From contig NZ_JAUMKD010000002.1 in the NCBI RefSeq assembly GCF_030519475.1, positions 1,049,501 to 1,113,500 on the forward strand: a DNA stretch of 64,000 nucleotides. The letters run 5' to 3'. This DNA is from Micromonospora sp. C28SCA-DRY-2 (GTDB lineage: Bacteria > Actinomycetota > Actinomycetes > Mycobacteriales > Micromonosporaceae). Positions 16,568 to 24,362 of this stretch are shown here, piece by piece (positions within the stretch are counted from its first letter, which is position 1; the number at the start of each line of letters is the position of its first letter). The notes under the pieces are model-generated. The model was not told the DNA's origin and did no database searches. It saw nothing but the letters and a program-made list of their open reading frames with translations. Position numbers and translations under genes: made by a program.

Positions 16568-18217
16568 ATGAGCGAGCTGACCCAAGACCTCATGGACGGC
16601 CAGGAACTGGCCCCCACCGCCCCGGTTCGACCGGAGGCTCCCACCTTCGCCCAGCTCGGCGCGCGTCAGGAGACCGTCGACGCGCTCGCCGACGCGGGCA
16701 TCACCCGCGCCTTCGCGATCCAGGAGTACGCGCTCCCGATCGCGCTGCGCGGCAGCGACCTGATCGGCCAGGCGCCCACCGGCACCGGCAAGACCCTCGG
16801 CTTCGGCGTACCGCTGCTGGAGCGGGTCTTCGCCCCCGGCGAGGGCGGCGAGGACGGCCTGCCCCAGGCGCTGGTCGTCGTACCCACCCGCGAGCTGGGC
16901 CTCCAGGTCGCCAAGGACCTGGCCGCCGCCGGCCGCACCCGGGGCGTCCGGGTGCTGCCGATCTACGGTGGCGTCGCGTACGAGCCGCAGATCGACGCCC
17001 TGCGCAAGGGCGTGGAGATCCTGGTCGGTACCCCCGGCCGGCTGCTCGACCTGGCCAAGCAGAAGCACCTGCGACTCGACCGGGTGCACGCGCTGGTGCT
17101 CGACGAGGCCGACCGGATGCTCGACCTGGGCTTCCTCGACGACGTCGAGAAGATCCTCGCGATGCTGCCGGAGGACCGGCAGACCATGCTCTTCTCGGCC
17201 ACCATGCCGGACCCGATCGTCGCCCTCTCCCGGCGCTTCCTGCGCCACCCGGTGACGATCCACGCCGGCCACACCGCCGAGACCGGGCCGTCGCCGCAGA
17301 CCCAGCAGCTGGCCTACCGCACCCACTCGCTCAACAAGATCGAGATCGTGGCGCGGATCCTGCAGGCCGAGGGTCGCGGGCTGACCATGATCTTCACCCG
17401 TACCAAGCGGGCCGCCGACCGGGTCGCCGAGGACCTCGACTTCCGCGGCTTCGCGGTGGCCGCCGTGCACGGCGACCTCGGCCAGGGTGCGCGGGAGCGG
17501 GCGCTGCGCGCGTTCCGGGCTGGCAAGATCGACACCCTGGTCGCCACCGACGTGGCCGCCCGCGGCATCGACGTCAGCGGCGTCACCCACGTCATCAACT
17601 ACGACTGCCCCGAGGACCAGGACACCTACACCCACCGGATCGGCCGCACCGGCCGGGCCGGGGCGACCGGCGTCGCGGTGACCTTCGTCGACTGGGACGA
17701 CATGCCCCGCTGGCGGATCATCGACAAGACGCTGGGCCTGGACATGCCGGAGCCGCCGGAGACGTACCACACGTCCCCGCACCTCTACACCGACCTGGAC
17801 ATCTCCCGCGACGTCACCGGCACGCTGCCCACCGCGGAGCGCACCCGGGCCGGGCTGTCGGCCGAGGTCGAGGAGGACCTCGGCGGTGGCCGGTCCCGCC
17901 GGGGCGAGGGCCGGGGTGTCCGGCGCGGTGAGAGCCGCGGCCGGGAGCGCCGCCGGGGCCGCGGCGAGTCGGCCGCCGTGCCGGACGCCGCCGAGCCCGC
18001 GGCCGAAGGCGCCGCCGACGAGGCCACCCGCACCCCGCGCCGCCGCCGGCGCCGCCGGGCCGGCGAGGTGGTGGCCGGCGAGCCGACCGCGGTGATCAGC
18101 GCCGAGGCCGGCGACACCCCGGTCGCCGAGGGCGACGCCCCGAAGCCGCGCCGCCGCCGGCGCCGCCGTGGTGGCGGTTCCGCCGCCAGTACGCCGGCCG
18201 AGGCGACCGCCGACTGA
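16568..18217 (+). CDS. DEAD-box ATP-dependent RNA helicase (RhlE type)
   Basis: A 549-residue helicase with all core motifs: Q motif (RAFAIQEYALPIAL), I APTGTGKT, Ia PTRELGLQV, Ib TPGRLLDL, II DEAD, III SAT, V ATDVAARGIDV and VI HRIGRTGRAG. The C-terminal tail (about residues 440-549) is Arg/Gly/Ala-rich with PRRRRRRR clusters, typical of RNA-binding tails. Acts in RNA remodelling (ribosome assembly or mRNA turnover). Equivalent by position to Rv3211 (rhlE). Start ATG 16568 has only a weak ribosome site, with a long upstream leader. A hairpin terminator follows 15 bp after the stop. Confidence 0.93.
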   Translation: MSELTQDLMDGQELAPTAPVRPEAPTFAQLGARQETVDALADAGITRAFAIQEYALPIALRGSDLIGQAPTGTGKTLGFGVPLLERVFAPGEGGEDGLPQALVVVPTRELGLQVAKDLAAAGRTRGVRVLPIYGGVAYEPQIDALRKGVEILVGTPGRLLDLAKQKHLRLDRVHALVLDEADRMLDLGFLDDVEKILAMLPEDRQTMLFSATMPDPIVALSRRFLRHPVTIHAGHTAETGPSPQTQQLAYRTHSLNKIEIVARILQAEGRGLTMIFTRTKRAADRVAEDLDFRGFAVAAVHGDLGQGARERALRAFRAGKIDTLVATDVAARGIDVSGVTHVINYDCPEDQDTYTHRIGRTGRAGATGVAVTFVDWDDMPRWRIIDKTLGLDMPEPPETYHTSPHLYTDLDISRDVTGTLPTAERTRAGLSAEVEEDLGGGRSRRGEGRGVRRGESRGRERRRGRGESAAVPDAAEPAAEGAADEATRTPRRRRRRRAGEVVAGEPTAVISAEAGDTPVAEGDAPKPRRRRRRRGGGSAASTPAEATAD

Positions 18218-18231
18218 CCCGCGCACGACCC

Positions 18232-18266
18232 GACGTCCCCGTACCGGTCCCCGGTGCGGGGACGTC
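18232..18266 (+). terminator. Hairpin terminator of the DEAD-box helicase gene
   Basis: A 16-bp stem (18232-18247 with 18251-18266, one G-U type mismatch) with a 3-nt loop begins 15 bp after the helicase stop. It lacks a T-run. Confidence 0.7.
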
Positions 18267-18961
18267 CGTCTGAGCGCCCAGCCGCCCCGACCAGCCCAAC
18301 TACGTCCGCGGCGTGCCGCCGCCAGCATGGCAGCCATTTCGCCACGACGTGCCGGCCGCCGGCGAACCGGCCGCCCGAGCCACAGGACCGCCCGCCAGCC
18401 GACAGGGCCGCCGGCGAACCGCAAGCCCACCCACCCGCCAGCAGCGAGGCCGCCCACGGGCCGGAGGGCTGCCGGCGAACCGCAACGCGGGCCGAGCCGT
18501 GAGGCCGGCCGGAAGCGGCGACGGCGGCGCTGCGCGCGCTTTGCTCTGCTTCCACCCACGCAGCTCCTGACACCCGCCGTCGTCGCGCGGGCGGCACCAT
18601 CTTCGGGTGCGTTTGTTGCGGCTCCAGCGACAACAGATGCACCCAAACCCGCGCACCACCTCCCCTGACGACGGCATCAGGCGCTGCCGCCTCCCGCCGC
18701 TGACCACCGCCGCCGGCGTTTGGGTGCAGGTGTTGCTGTCCTAGCGACAACAGACGCACCCAGAGGCGCGAGATCCCGTCGGACGGCATCGGGCGTGCGG
18801 TGGCGCTGCCGCCCTTGACGTCGCCGAACGCGGCCGGCCTGGCGTGCGGGTGGTTCGGCTCTACCGACAGGAGGCGCACCGGAGGCGCGGAGCGGTGTGG
18901 CGTAGCGCGACTCACGCGCACCCGGTTCGGGCCGGGCGCGATCGAGCAGGAAGATGGAGCA
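18267..18961. other. Gene-free GC-rich region with repeats
   Basis: About 700 bp between helicase and methyltransferase without a supportable gene. From about 18357 to 18486 the string GCCGGCGAACCG recurs three times in loosely repeated surroundings. From 18606 to 18880 there are three copies of a 40-bp imperfect palindrome (listed separately). Long open frames here lack codon bias, family similarity or ribosome sites. Confidence 0.6.
18606..18880. repeat. Three copies of a 40-bp imperfect palindromic repeat
   Basis: Copies: 18606-18645, 18722-18761 and, more diverged, 18841-18880. Copies 1 and 2 begin GGGTGC and end GCACCC, with arms around TTGTTG/CAACAG, so each can form a hairpin. After copies 1 and 2 the flanks are also alike (GACGGCATC, then CTGCCGCC), so the repeated unit is nearer 95 bp. 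The third copy keeps the centre and arms but has lost some pairing. Extragenic palindrome family; no mobility gene is near. Confidence 0.75.
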
Positions 18962-20239
18962 ATGCCGGAACCGCTGGACGCCGCCCTGACCGAGGTGCGG
19001 TCGCTGCTGCTCGACCCCGCGCTGACCCGGGCGGTCGCCGCCGGACGCCGGCGCGGCCAGCGCCCCTCGGTGGTCCGGGCCGAGCTGCGCCCGGTGGCGC
19101 TGAAGGCCGGCCCACGGTTGCAGATCTCGACCTCGGACGGGGCCCGGCCGTACACCCGCAACGTCGCCCCGGGCCCGGAGGCGGCCGAGGCGGTGGACGC
19201 GCTGCTGGCCGAGCCGTTCGGCAACTGGCACGTGGAGACGGCCGGGGCGACCCTGCAACTGCGGGTGACCAAGTCCGGCGAGGCGCAGGTGCACCGGTCG
19301 GCGGCGAGCCGGCCGACCGCCGAGCCGGCCGGGCACGACCGGGCCAAGGACTACCTGCTCGACCCGGGTGACCCGATCTTCGCCGAGATCGGCGGCTCGG
19401 CGGCGAAGCGGCGCCAGGTGGACGCGTTCCTGCGGGCGCTGGCGGCCACCCTGCCGGACGACCTGACCGGCCGGCTGCGCGTGGTCGACCTGGGCTGCGG
19501 CAACGCGTACCTGACCTTCGCGGCGTACCGCTACCTCACCCAGCGCGGGCTCGACGTGGAGCTGGTCGGGGTGGACGTCCGGGAGGACCAGCGCCAGCGC
19601 AACACCGAGCTGGCCGAGCGGCTCGGCTGGGCCGACCGGGTCCGCTTCGTGGCCGGCACCATCGCCGACGCGGTGGTCGAGCCCGCCCCCGATCTGGTGC
19701 TGGCGCTGCACGCCTGCGACACCGCCACCGACGAGGCGCTGGCCCGGGCGGTGCGCTGGCGGGCCCGCTGGGTGCTCGCCGCGCCCTGCTGCCACCACGA
19801 CATCGCGGCCCAGCTGCGCGCCCGGCCGGCGCCGGCGCCGTACGAGCTGCTGACCCGGCAGGGCATCCTGCGCGAGCGCTTCGCGGACGTGCTCACCGAC
19901 GCGCTGCGCGCCGGGCTGCTGCGGCTGCACGGCTACCGGACCGAGGTGGTGGAGTTCGTCGACTCCCGACACACCCCGCGCAACCTGCTGATCCGCGCCC
20001 GCCGCACCGGCGCCGAGCCGACCGGGACGCAGCGCGCCGACTACCGGGCGCTGGTCGACCAGTGGGCGGTCACGCCACGGCTGCAGACCCTGCTCGCGGA
20101 AGCGCCGCCGGCGCCCGCCCGCACGCCCGCGGACCCGCCGCCCGGCACGCCGGCGGACCCGCCGACCGGAACGCCAGCGGGCACGACAGCCGCCAGGCCG
20201 GCCAACACGCCAACCGGGGAGCCGGCGGACACCGCGTAG
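18962..20239 (+). CDS. Class I SAM-dependent methyltransferase (methyltransf_32 type)
   Basis: A 425-residue protein. Residues 1-130 are an uncharacterised N-terminal region; the SAM-binding domain starts at RVVDLGCGNAYLTFAAYRYL (motif I), with ELVGVDVRED as the acidic loop and LVLALHACDTATDEAL further on. The APCCHHDI motif is typical of the PF13679 group (relatives of eukaryotic GSTCD). The C-terminal 45 residues are repetitive Pro/Ala/Thr (PPGTPADPPTGTPAG). The substrate is unknown; RNA or protein are both possible. Start ATG 18962 was chosen because earlier in-frame starts would run through the repeats upstream. Confidence 0.8.
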   Translation: MPEPLDAALTEVRSLLLDPALTRAVAAGRRRGQRPSVVRAELRPVALKAGPRLQISTSDGARPYTRNVAPGPEAAEAVDALLAEPFGNWHVETAGATLQLRVTKSGEAQVHRSAASRPTAEPAGHDRAKDYLLDPGDPIFAEIGGSAAKRRQVDAFLRALAATLPDDLTGRLRVVDLGCGNAYLTFAAYRYLTQRGLDVELVGVDVREDQRQRNTELAERLGWADRVRFVAGTIADAVVEPAPDLVLALHACDTATDEALARAVRWRARWVLAAPCCHHDIAAQLRARPAPAPYELLTRQGILRERFADVLTDALRAGLLRLHGYRTEVVEFVDSRHTPRNLLIRARRTGAEPTGTQRADYRALVDQWAVTPRLQTLLAEAPPAPARTPADPPPGTPADPPTGTPAGTTAARPANTPTGEPADTA

Positions 20240-20391
20240 GACGCCCGGCGCGGCACCGGCGGCCGGCTTCGGGGCGAGAAAAGTCCCGCCGGCGGGACGG
20301 TCTGGTCGATCAGTCAATTGCTTCCGCGCCGGGCCGTACTACCCTCGGAGGCGCACCGTCGGTGCCGGTCGGGAGGAGAGAGCCCGCAGGA

Positions 20392-20808
20392 ATGGGCGCG
20401 GCAGACGTATCACCACAGATGGCGTTCGCACGGTTCGTGCGGCGCGCCATCGACGACGCCCGCGAGGAACGCGGGTGGACCGTCACGGATCTGGCCGCGC
20501 ACACCGGCGTGGGCCGCTCGACCGTCTTCCGCTGGCTCGCCGGCGACTGGCAGGACTACCCGGAGCTGGCCAAGGTCCGCGGCTTCTGCGCCGCGCTCGA
20601 CCTACCGGTCGCCGCCGCCTTCCGCGCCCTCGGCCTGCCCGACGCCGGCCCCACCCCGCGCCGACGTACCGATGACGGCCCGGTGGAGGCCGACGTCCGG
20701 GTGATCCTGCAACGGCTGGCCGACCCGACGGTGCCGCTCGAGGAGAAGCACCACATCCGCGACCTGCTGCGCTACCTCGCCCGCCGCCCGATCCGCCGGG
20801 CCGGCTGA
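20392..20808 (+). CDS. XRE-type helix-turn-helix regulator
   Basis: A 138-residue protein with an N-terminal HTH (ERGWTVTDLAAHTGVGRSTV, then FRWLAGDW, residues 20-60) and a C-terminal part without known ligand domain (VRVILQRLADPTVPLEEKHH). Start ATG 20392, preceded by GGGAGGAGAG. Small stand-alone HTH proteins of this kind are common in Micromonosporaceae and mostly unstudied. It ends 13 bp from the convergent His-rich membrane protein gene. Confidence 0.8.
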   Translation: MGAADVSPQMAFARFVRRAIDDAREERGWTVTDLAAHTGVGRSTVFRWLAGDWQDYPELAKVRGFCAALDLPVAAAFRALGLPDAGPTPRRRTDDGPVEADVRVILQRLADPTVPLEEKHHIRDLLRYLARRPIRRAG

Positions 20809-20821
20809 ACCGGCACCACCG

Positions 20822-21769
20822 TCAGGGGACGGTGACGGTGAACTCGGCGGTGCGTACCTCGCCGGCCACCTGGAAGTCGAGGTAGAGCCGGTACCGGCCG
20901 GGGCCGGGCGTGGTCAGCCAGAAGCGGACCGCCCCGTCGACCAGCTCCGGCTCCGGGTGCACGTGCAGGTAGCCGAGGTCCCCCTCACGCAGCGCCACCA
21001 GGTGCCCGTACGCCCCGAGGTAGCGCTCCAGCACGGGGGTGCTGCCGCCGGCGGCGGTGATCCGGAAGGTCAGCGGCACGGTCAGCCCGGCCTGCGGGGT
21101 GCCCGCGACGCCGACGGTGAACCCGTCGACGGTGGCGGAGGTGGCCGGCGCGGGCAGCGACCGCGGGGCGTAGTCGCCGGGCGCGACCAGGTCCACCCCG
21201 AGAGTCACCGGGACCTGCTGGCCGTCGTCGGCGACGGCGGTGAAGTCGGCGTACGCCCGCCAGACGCCGGCCTGCGGCAGGGTCAGCGGCACCGACCAGG
21301 TGCCGTCCGCCGCCATGCTCGGGTGCAGGTGCTGGTAGCCGGTCAGGTCCCGGCGGACCACGATCAGGTGCATCGGCTTCTCGTGCACCACCGCGAACCG
21401 GGTGACCGCCCGGCGCTGCGCGTCGCGCACCTGGAAGCGCAGTTCGCCTTCCCGGCCGGCGGTGAACTCCCCGCTCAGCGGGGTGAGCGTGTAACCGGAC
21501 GCGGTGACCGCCAGGCCGGCCGCCTCTGCCGCGGCACTCTGGTCGGCGCCGTGCTCGTGGGCTCCGGTGCCGGGGGCGTGGGTGTGGTCGGCGAGCGCGC
21601 TGTCCAGCCCGGTGCCGGCCGGCGGCCCGTCGCCGTTGATCCGGCCCAGCCCGAAGCCGAGCAGGACGGCCAGCACCAGCCCGCCGACCACCAGCGCCAG
21701 CCGGACGGTGCTCCCGTCGGGTCTGGCGAGGTCGCGCTCTGGCGTCGCCGGCGTGCCGGGCTCGGTCAT
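20822..21769 (-). CDS. Membrane-anchored His-rich extracytoplasmic protein
   Basis: A 315-residue protein: cytoplasmic N-terminus, one membrane helix (about residues 24-42, RLALVVGGLVLAVLLGFGLG), a His-rich segment (HTHAPGTGAHEHG, about 62-75) and two similar beta-rich domains. Each domain ends with a paired-His strand (HEKPMHLIVV...YQHLHP; ...YLHVHPEP), and both have Ig-like strand patterns (WSVPLTLPQAGVWRAYADF; TPGPGRYRLYLDF). The spaced histidines suggest metal binding, copper being the usual guess for this family, but no metal-transport gene is adjacent. Start ATG 21769. Confidence 0.7.
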   Translation of the reverse strand: MTEPGTPATPERDLARPDGSTVRLALVVGGLVLAVLLGFGLGRINGDGPPAGTGLDSALADHTHAPGTGAHEHGADQSAAAEAAGLAVTASGYTLTPLSGEFTAGREGELRFQVRDAQRRAVTRFAVVHEKPMHLIVVRRDLTGYQHLHPSMAADGTWSVPLTLPQAGVWRAYADFTAVADDGQQVPVTLGVDLVAPGDYAPRSLPAPATSATVDGFTVGVAGTPQAGLTVPLTFRITAAGGSTPVLERYLGAYGHLVALREGDLGYLHVHPEPELVDGAVRFWLTTPGPGRYRLYLDFQVAGEVRTAEFTVTVP

Positions 21770-22158
21770 GGCGCCCACGCTACCGTCGTGACCAGCGACG
21801 ATCGCCGGGTGGCGGCGCGGGGTGGCGACCGTCGCAATCCGCCCGGCCCGGGAACTTTCCGGCCGGTCGCGGCCGGCGTGCTGAGGCCAAGCCCGCGGCC
21901 GGGTCACCGACCGCCCCGGGCGGGCCGGCTGGGGCCCCGAGCGGTTCCCCGCCGGCCAGCCCTCGGGCGGTCGGCGTCGGCGGGGCACGCAGCGGAGGTC
22001 CAGCAGCGGCCCACGCTGCGGGCGTGGCCCGCAGGTCCCTTCCCCGGGTGCCGGGGCTACGGGGTCGCCCAGGCCAGACCGGCGCAGGGATCCAGCTCGA
22101 CCGCCCGCAGCGATCGCGGGCCACACCCCGAACCCACGAACGCCCGCCGCCGAGCCGG
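21770..22158. other. Intergenic region, no gene seen
   Basis: 389 bp between the His-rich protein start and the RecQ stop. It holds the His-rich gene promoter region (21770-21850, with inverted arms GCGACGATCGCC / GGCGACCGTCGC) and otherwise GC-rich sequence with no supportable gene. Confidence 0.5.
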
Positions 22159-24306
22159 TCAGCCGGCGATGGCCAGGGCGAGCGGGAGCACGTCGGGGGC
22201 GCCGGCCCGGCGCAGTTCGCGGGCGGCCATGGTCATCGTCCAGCCGGAGTCGACCAGGTCGTCGACGAGCAACACCGGCCCGTCCAGCCCGGCCAAGGCT
22301 TCGGCCAGGTCGTCCGGCACGGTGATCGCGCCGTGCAGGGCGCGTACCCGCTGGGCGCTGTTGCCGCGCGGCCCGCCGGCCGGACCGGCCGCCGTCACCT
22401 GCCCGAGCAGCGGCAGCCGCCCGACCGCGGCGATCCGCTCGGCCAGCGAGCCGACCAGCCGGGGCCGGCGGCGCGAGCCGACCGCGACCACCCCGACCGG
22501 GCGGCGCGGCCAGGGGTCGTCGCCGTGCGCCCACGCCTTGAGCACCTCGACCACGGCGGCGGCCACGTCGTCCGGCACCGGCCCGTCGTCGGCCTCCGGC
22601 CCGACCAGGCCGCGCAGCCGCCCGCCCCAGCCCAGGTCGGAGAGGCGACCCACGGCCCGGCCGGGCAGCGCCTGCTCGCCGGGGGCGATCCGGCCCTTCA
22701 GCGGTACGCCGACCGCGTCCAGCCCGGTCGGCCAGAGCTTCTTCGGCGGGATCTCCACCCCGGGCCGGCCGAGGAAGGTCTGCGCGGCGGCCAGCGCGGC
22801 GTCGGACACCTCGGGCGGGAACAGCGGGCCGGCGCACCGGTCGCACCGGCCGCAGTCGCCCGCCCCGCTGTCGTCCAGGCACTCCCGCAGGTAGCGCATC
22901 CGGCAGTCGGGCGTGGTCGCGTACTCCCGCATGGCCTGCTGCTCGGCGGTGCGCGTGGCGGCGACGCGGCGCAACCGGGCCTCGTCGTAGACCCAGGGCT
23001 CGCCGGTGGCGAGCCAGCCGCCGCGGACCCGGCGGACCGCGCCGTCCACGTCGAGCACCTTGAGCATCAGCTCCAGGCGCGCCCGGCGCAGGTCGACGAT
23101 CGGTTCCAGGGCCTGGGTGGAGAGCGGCCGGTCGGTGTGCAGCGCGGCCAGCACCGCGCGGACCTGCTCCTCCGGCGGGAAGGCGAGCGAGGCGAAGTAG
23201 CGCCAGATGGCGGCGTCCTCCGGGCCCGGCAGCAGCAGCACCTCGGCGTGCTCGACGGCCCGGCCGGCCCGACCGACCTGCTGGTAGTACGCGATCGGCG
23301 AGGGCGGCGCGCCGAGGTGCACCACGAAGCCGAGGTCCGGCTTGTCGAAGCCCATGCCCAGCGCGCTGGTGGCGACCAGCGCCTTGATCTTGTTGTCCAG
23401 CAGGTCCTGCTCGGCCGCCCGCCGGTCCGCGTCGTCGGCCTGCCCGGTGTACGCGGCGACCGGATAGCCGCGCGAGCGGAGGAACTCGGCGGTCTCCCCC
23501 GCCGCCGCCACGGTGAGCGTGTAGACGATGCCGGAGCCGGGCAGCCGGTCCAGGTGGTCGGCGAGCCAGGCCAGCCGGTGCGCCGGGCCGGGCAGCTCGA
23601 CCACGCCGAGCCGCAGCGACTCCCGGTCCAGGGTGCCGCGCAGCACCAGCGCGTCGCCCAGCTGCTCGGCGACGTCGGCGGTGACCCGGGCGTTGGCGGT
23701 GGCGGTGGTGGCCAGCACCGGCGTGCCGTCGGGCAGGTTGCCGAGGAAGGTGCGCAGCCGCCGGTAGTCGGGCCGGAAGTCGTGCCCCCAGTCCGAGACG
23801 CAGTGCGCCTCGTCCACCACCAGCAGCCCGGTGGTCGCGGCCAGCCTCGGCAGCACGGTGTCCCGGAAGTCGGGGTTGTTCAGCCGCTCCGGGCTGATCA
23901 GCAGCACGTCGACCGCGCCGGCGTGGATCTCGGCGGTGATCTCGTCCCACTCGTCGAGGTTGGCGGAGTTGATGGTCCGGGCCCGGATGCCGGCCCGGGC
24001 GGCCGACTCGACCTGGTTGCGCATCAGCGCCAGCAGCGGCGAGACGATCACCGTCGGCCCGGTCCGCGGCCCGGCGGCGGGGCTGTCGGCGGTGGGGCCG
24101 TCGGTCTGCCGCAGCAGTGCGGTGGCCACGAAGTAGACCGCCGACTTGCCCCAGCCGGTGCGCTGCACGCAGAGCACCCGCCGCCGGTCGACCACCAGCG
24201 CCTCGATGGCCCGCCACTGGTCCTCGCGGAGCCGGGCGTGCTCGCCGGCCAGCCGCCGCAGCACCGCCTCGGCTCGTTCCCGTACCGCCGCCCGATCCTG
24301 GCTCAT
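22159..24306 (-). CDS. RecQ-family DNA helicase fused to a phosphoribosyltransferase-like domain
   Basis: A 715-residue protein. Helicase core: motif 0 REDQWRAIEAL, Walker A QRTGWGKSAV, DEAHCVSDWGHDFRPDYRRL (motif II plus the RecQ aromatic loop) and GRAGRAVEHAEV (motif VI). A zinc-binding cysteine set follows (CRMRYLREC ... CGRCDRC, about residues 455-485). The last ~180 residues carry no HRDC; instead they have a PRTase-type sequence with VLLVDDLVDSGWTMTMAARE, the PRPP-binding loop. 3'-5' helicase activity follows from the family; the role of the PRTase part is unknown. Start ATG 24306. Confidence 0.88.
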   Translation of the reverse strand: MSQDRAAVRERAEAVLRRLAGEHARLREDQWRAIEALVVDRRRVLCVQRTGWGKSAVYFVATALLRQTDGPTADSPAAGPRTGPTVIVSPLLALMRNQVESAARAGIRARTINSANLDEWDEITAEIHAGAVDVLLISPERLNNPDFRDTVLPRLAATTGLLVVDEAHCVSDWGHDFRPDYRRLRTFLGNLPDGTPVLATTATANARVTADVAEQLGDALVLRGTLDRESLRLGVVELPGPAHRLAWLADHLDRLPGSGIVYTLTVAAAGETAEFLRSRGYPVAAYTGQADDADRRAAEQDLLDNKIKALVATSALGMGFDKPDLGFVVHLGAPPSPIAYYQQVGRAGRAVEHAEVLLLPGPEDAAIWRYFASLAFPPEEQVRAVLAALHTDRPLSTQALEPIVDLRRARLELMLKVLDVDGAVRRVRGGWLATGEPWVYDEARLRRVAATRTAEQQAMREYATTPDCRMRYLRECLDDSGAGDCGRCDRCAGPLFPPEVSDAALAAAQTFLGRPGVEIPPKKLWPTGLDAVGVPLKGRIAPGEQALPGRAVGRLSDLGWGGRLRGLVGPEADDGPVPDDVAAAVVEVLKAWAHGDDPWPRRPVGVVAVGSRRRPRLVGSLAERIAAVGRLPLLGQVTAAGPAGGPRGNSAQRVRALHGAITVPDDLAEALAGLDGPVLLVDDLVDSGWTMTMAARELRRAGAPDVLPLALAIAG

Positions 24307-24362
24307 CCGGCATTTCTACCAGCGCCGGGTGACCGCACCGCGGTTCGCGCCGGAGGTTCCGG

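Noticed and set aside
18300..18710. Minus-strand frame through the repeats as a gene
   Set aside because: No start with ribosome site, no conserved motif, and the frame is carried by repeats; likely repeat-element sequence.
20822..24313. Single minus-strand open frame of about 1160 codons
   Set aside because: It joins the His-rich protein frame to an off-frame shadow of the RecQ gene. The RecQ helicase is encoded in another frame with full motifs, and the upstream part is Arg/Gly/Ala-rich shadow sequence. The true gene is 20822-21769.
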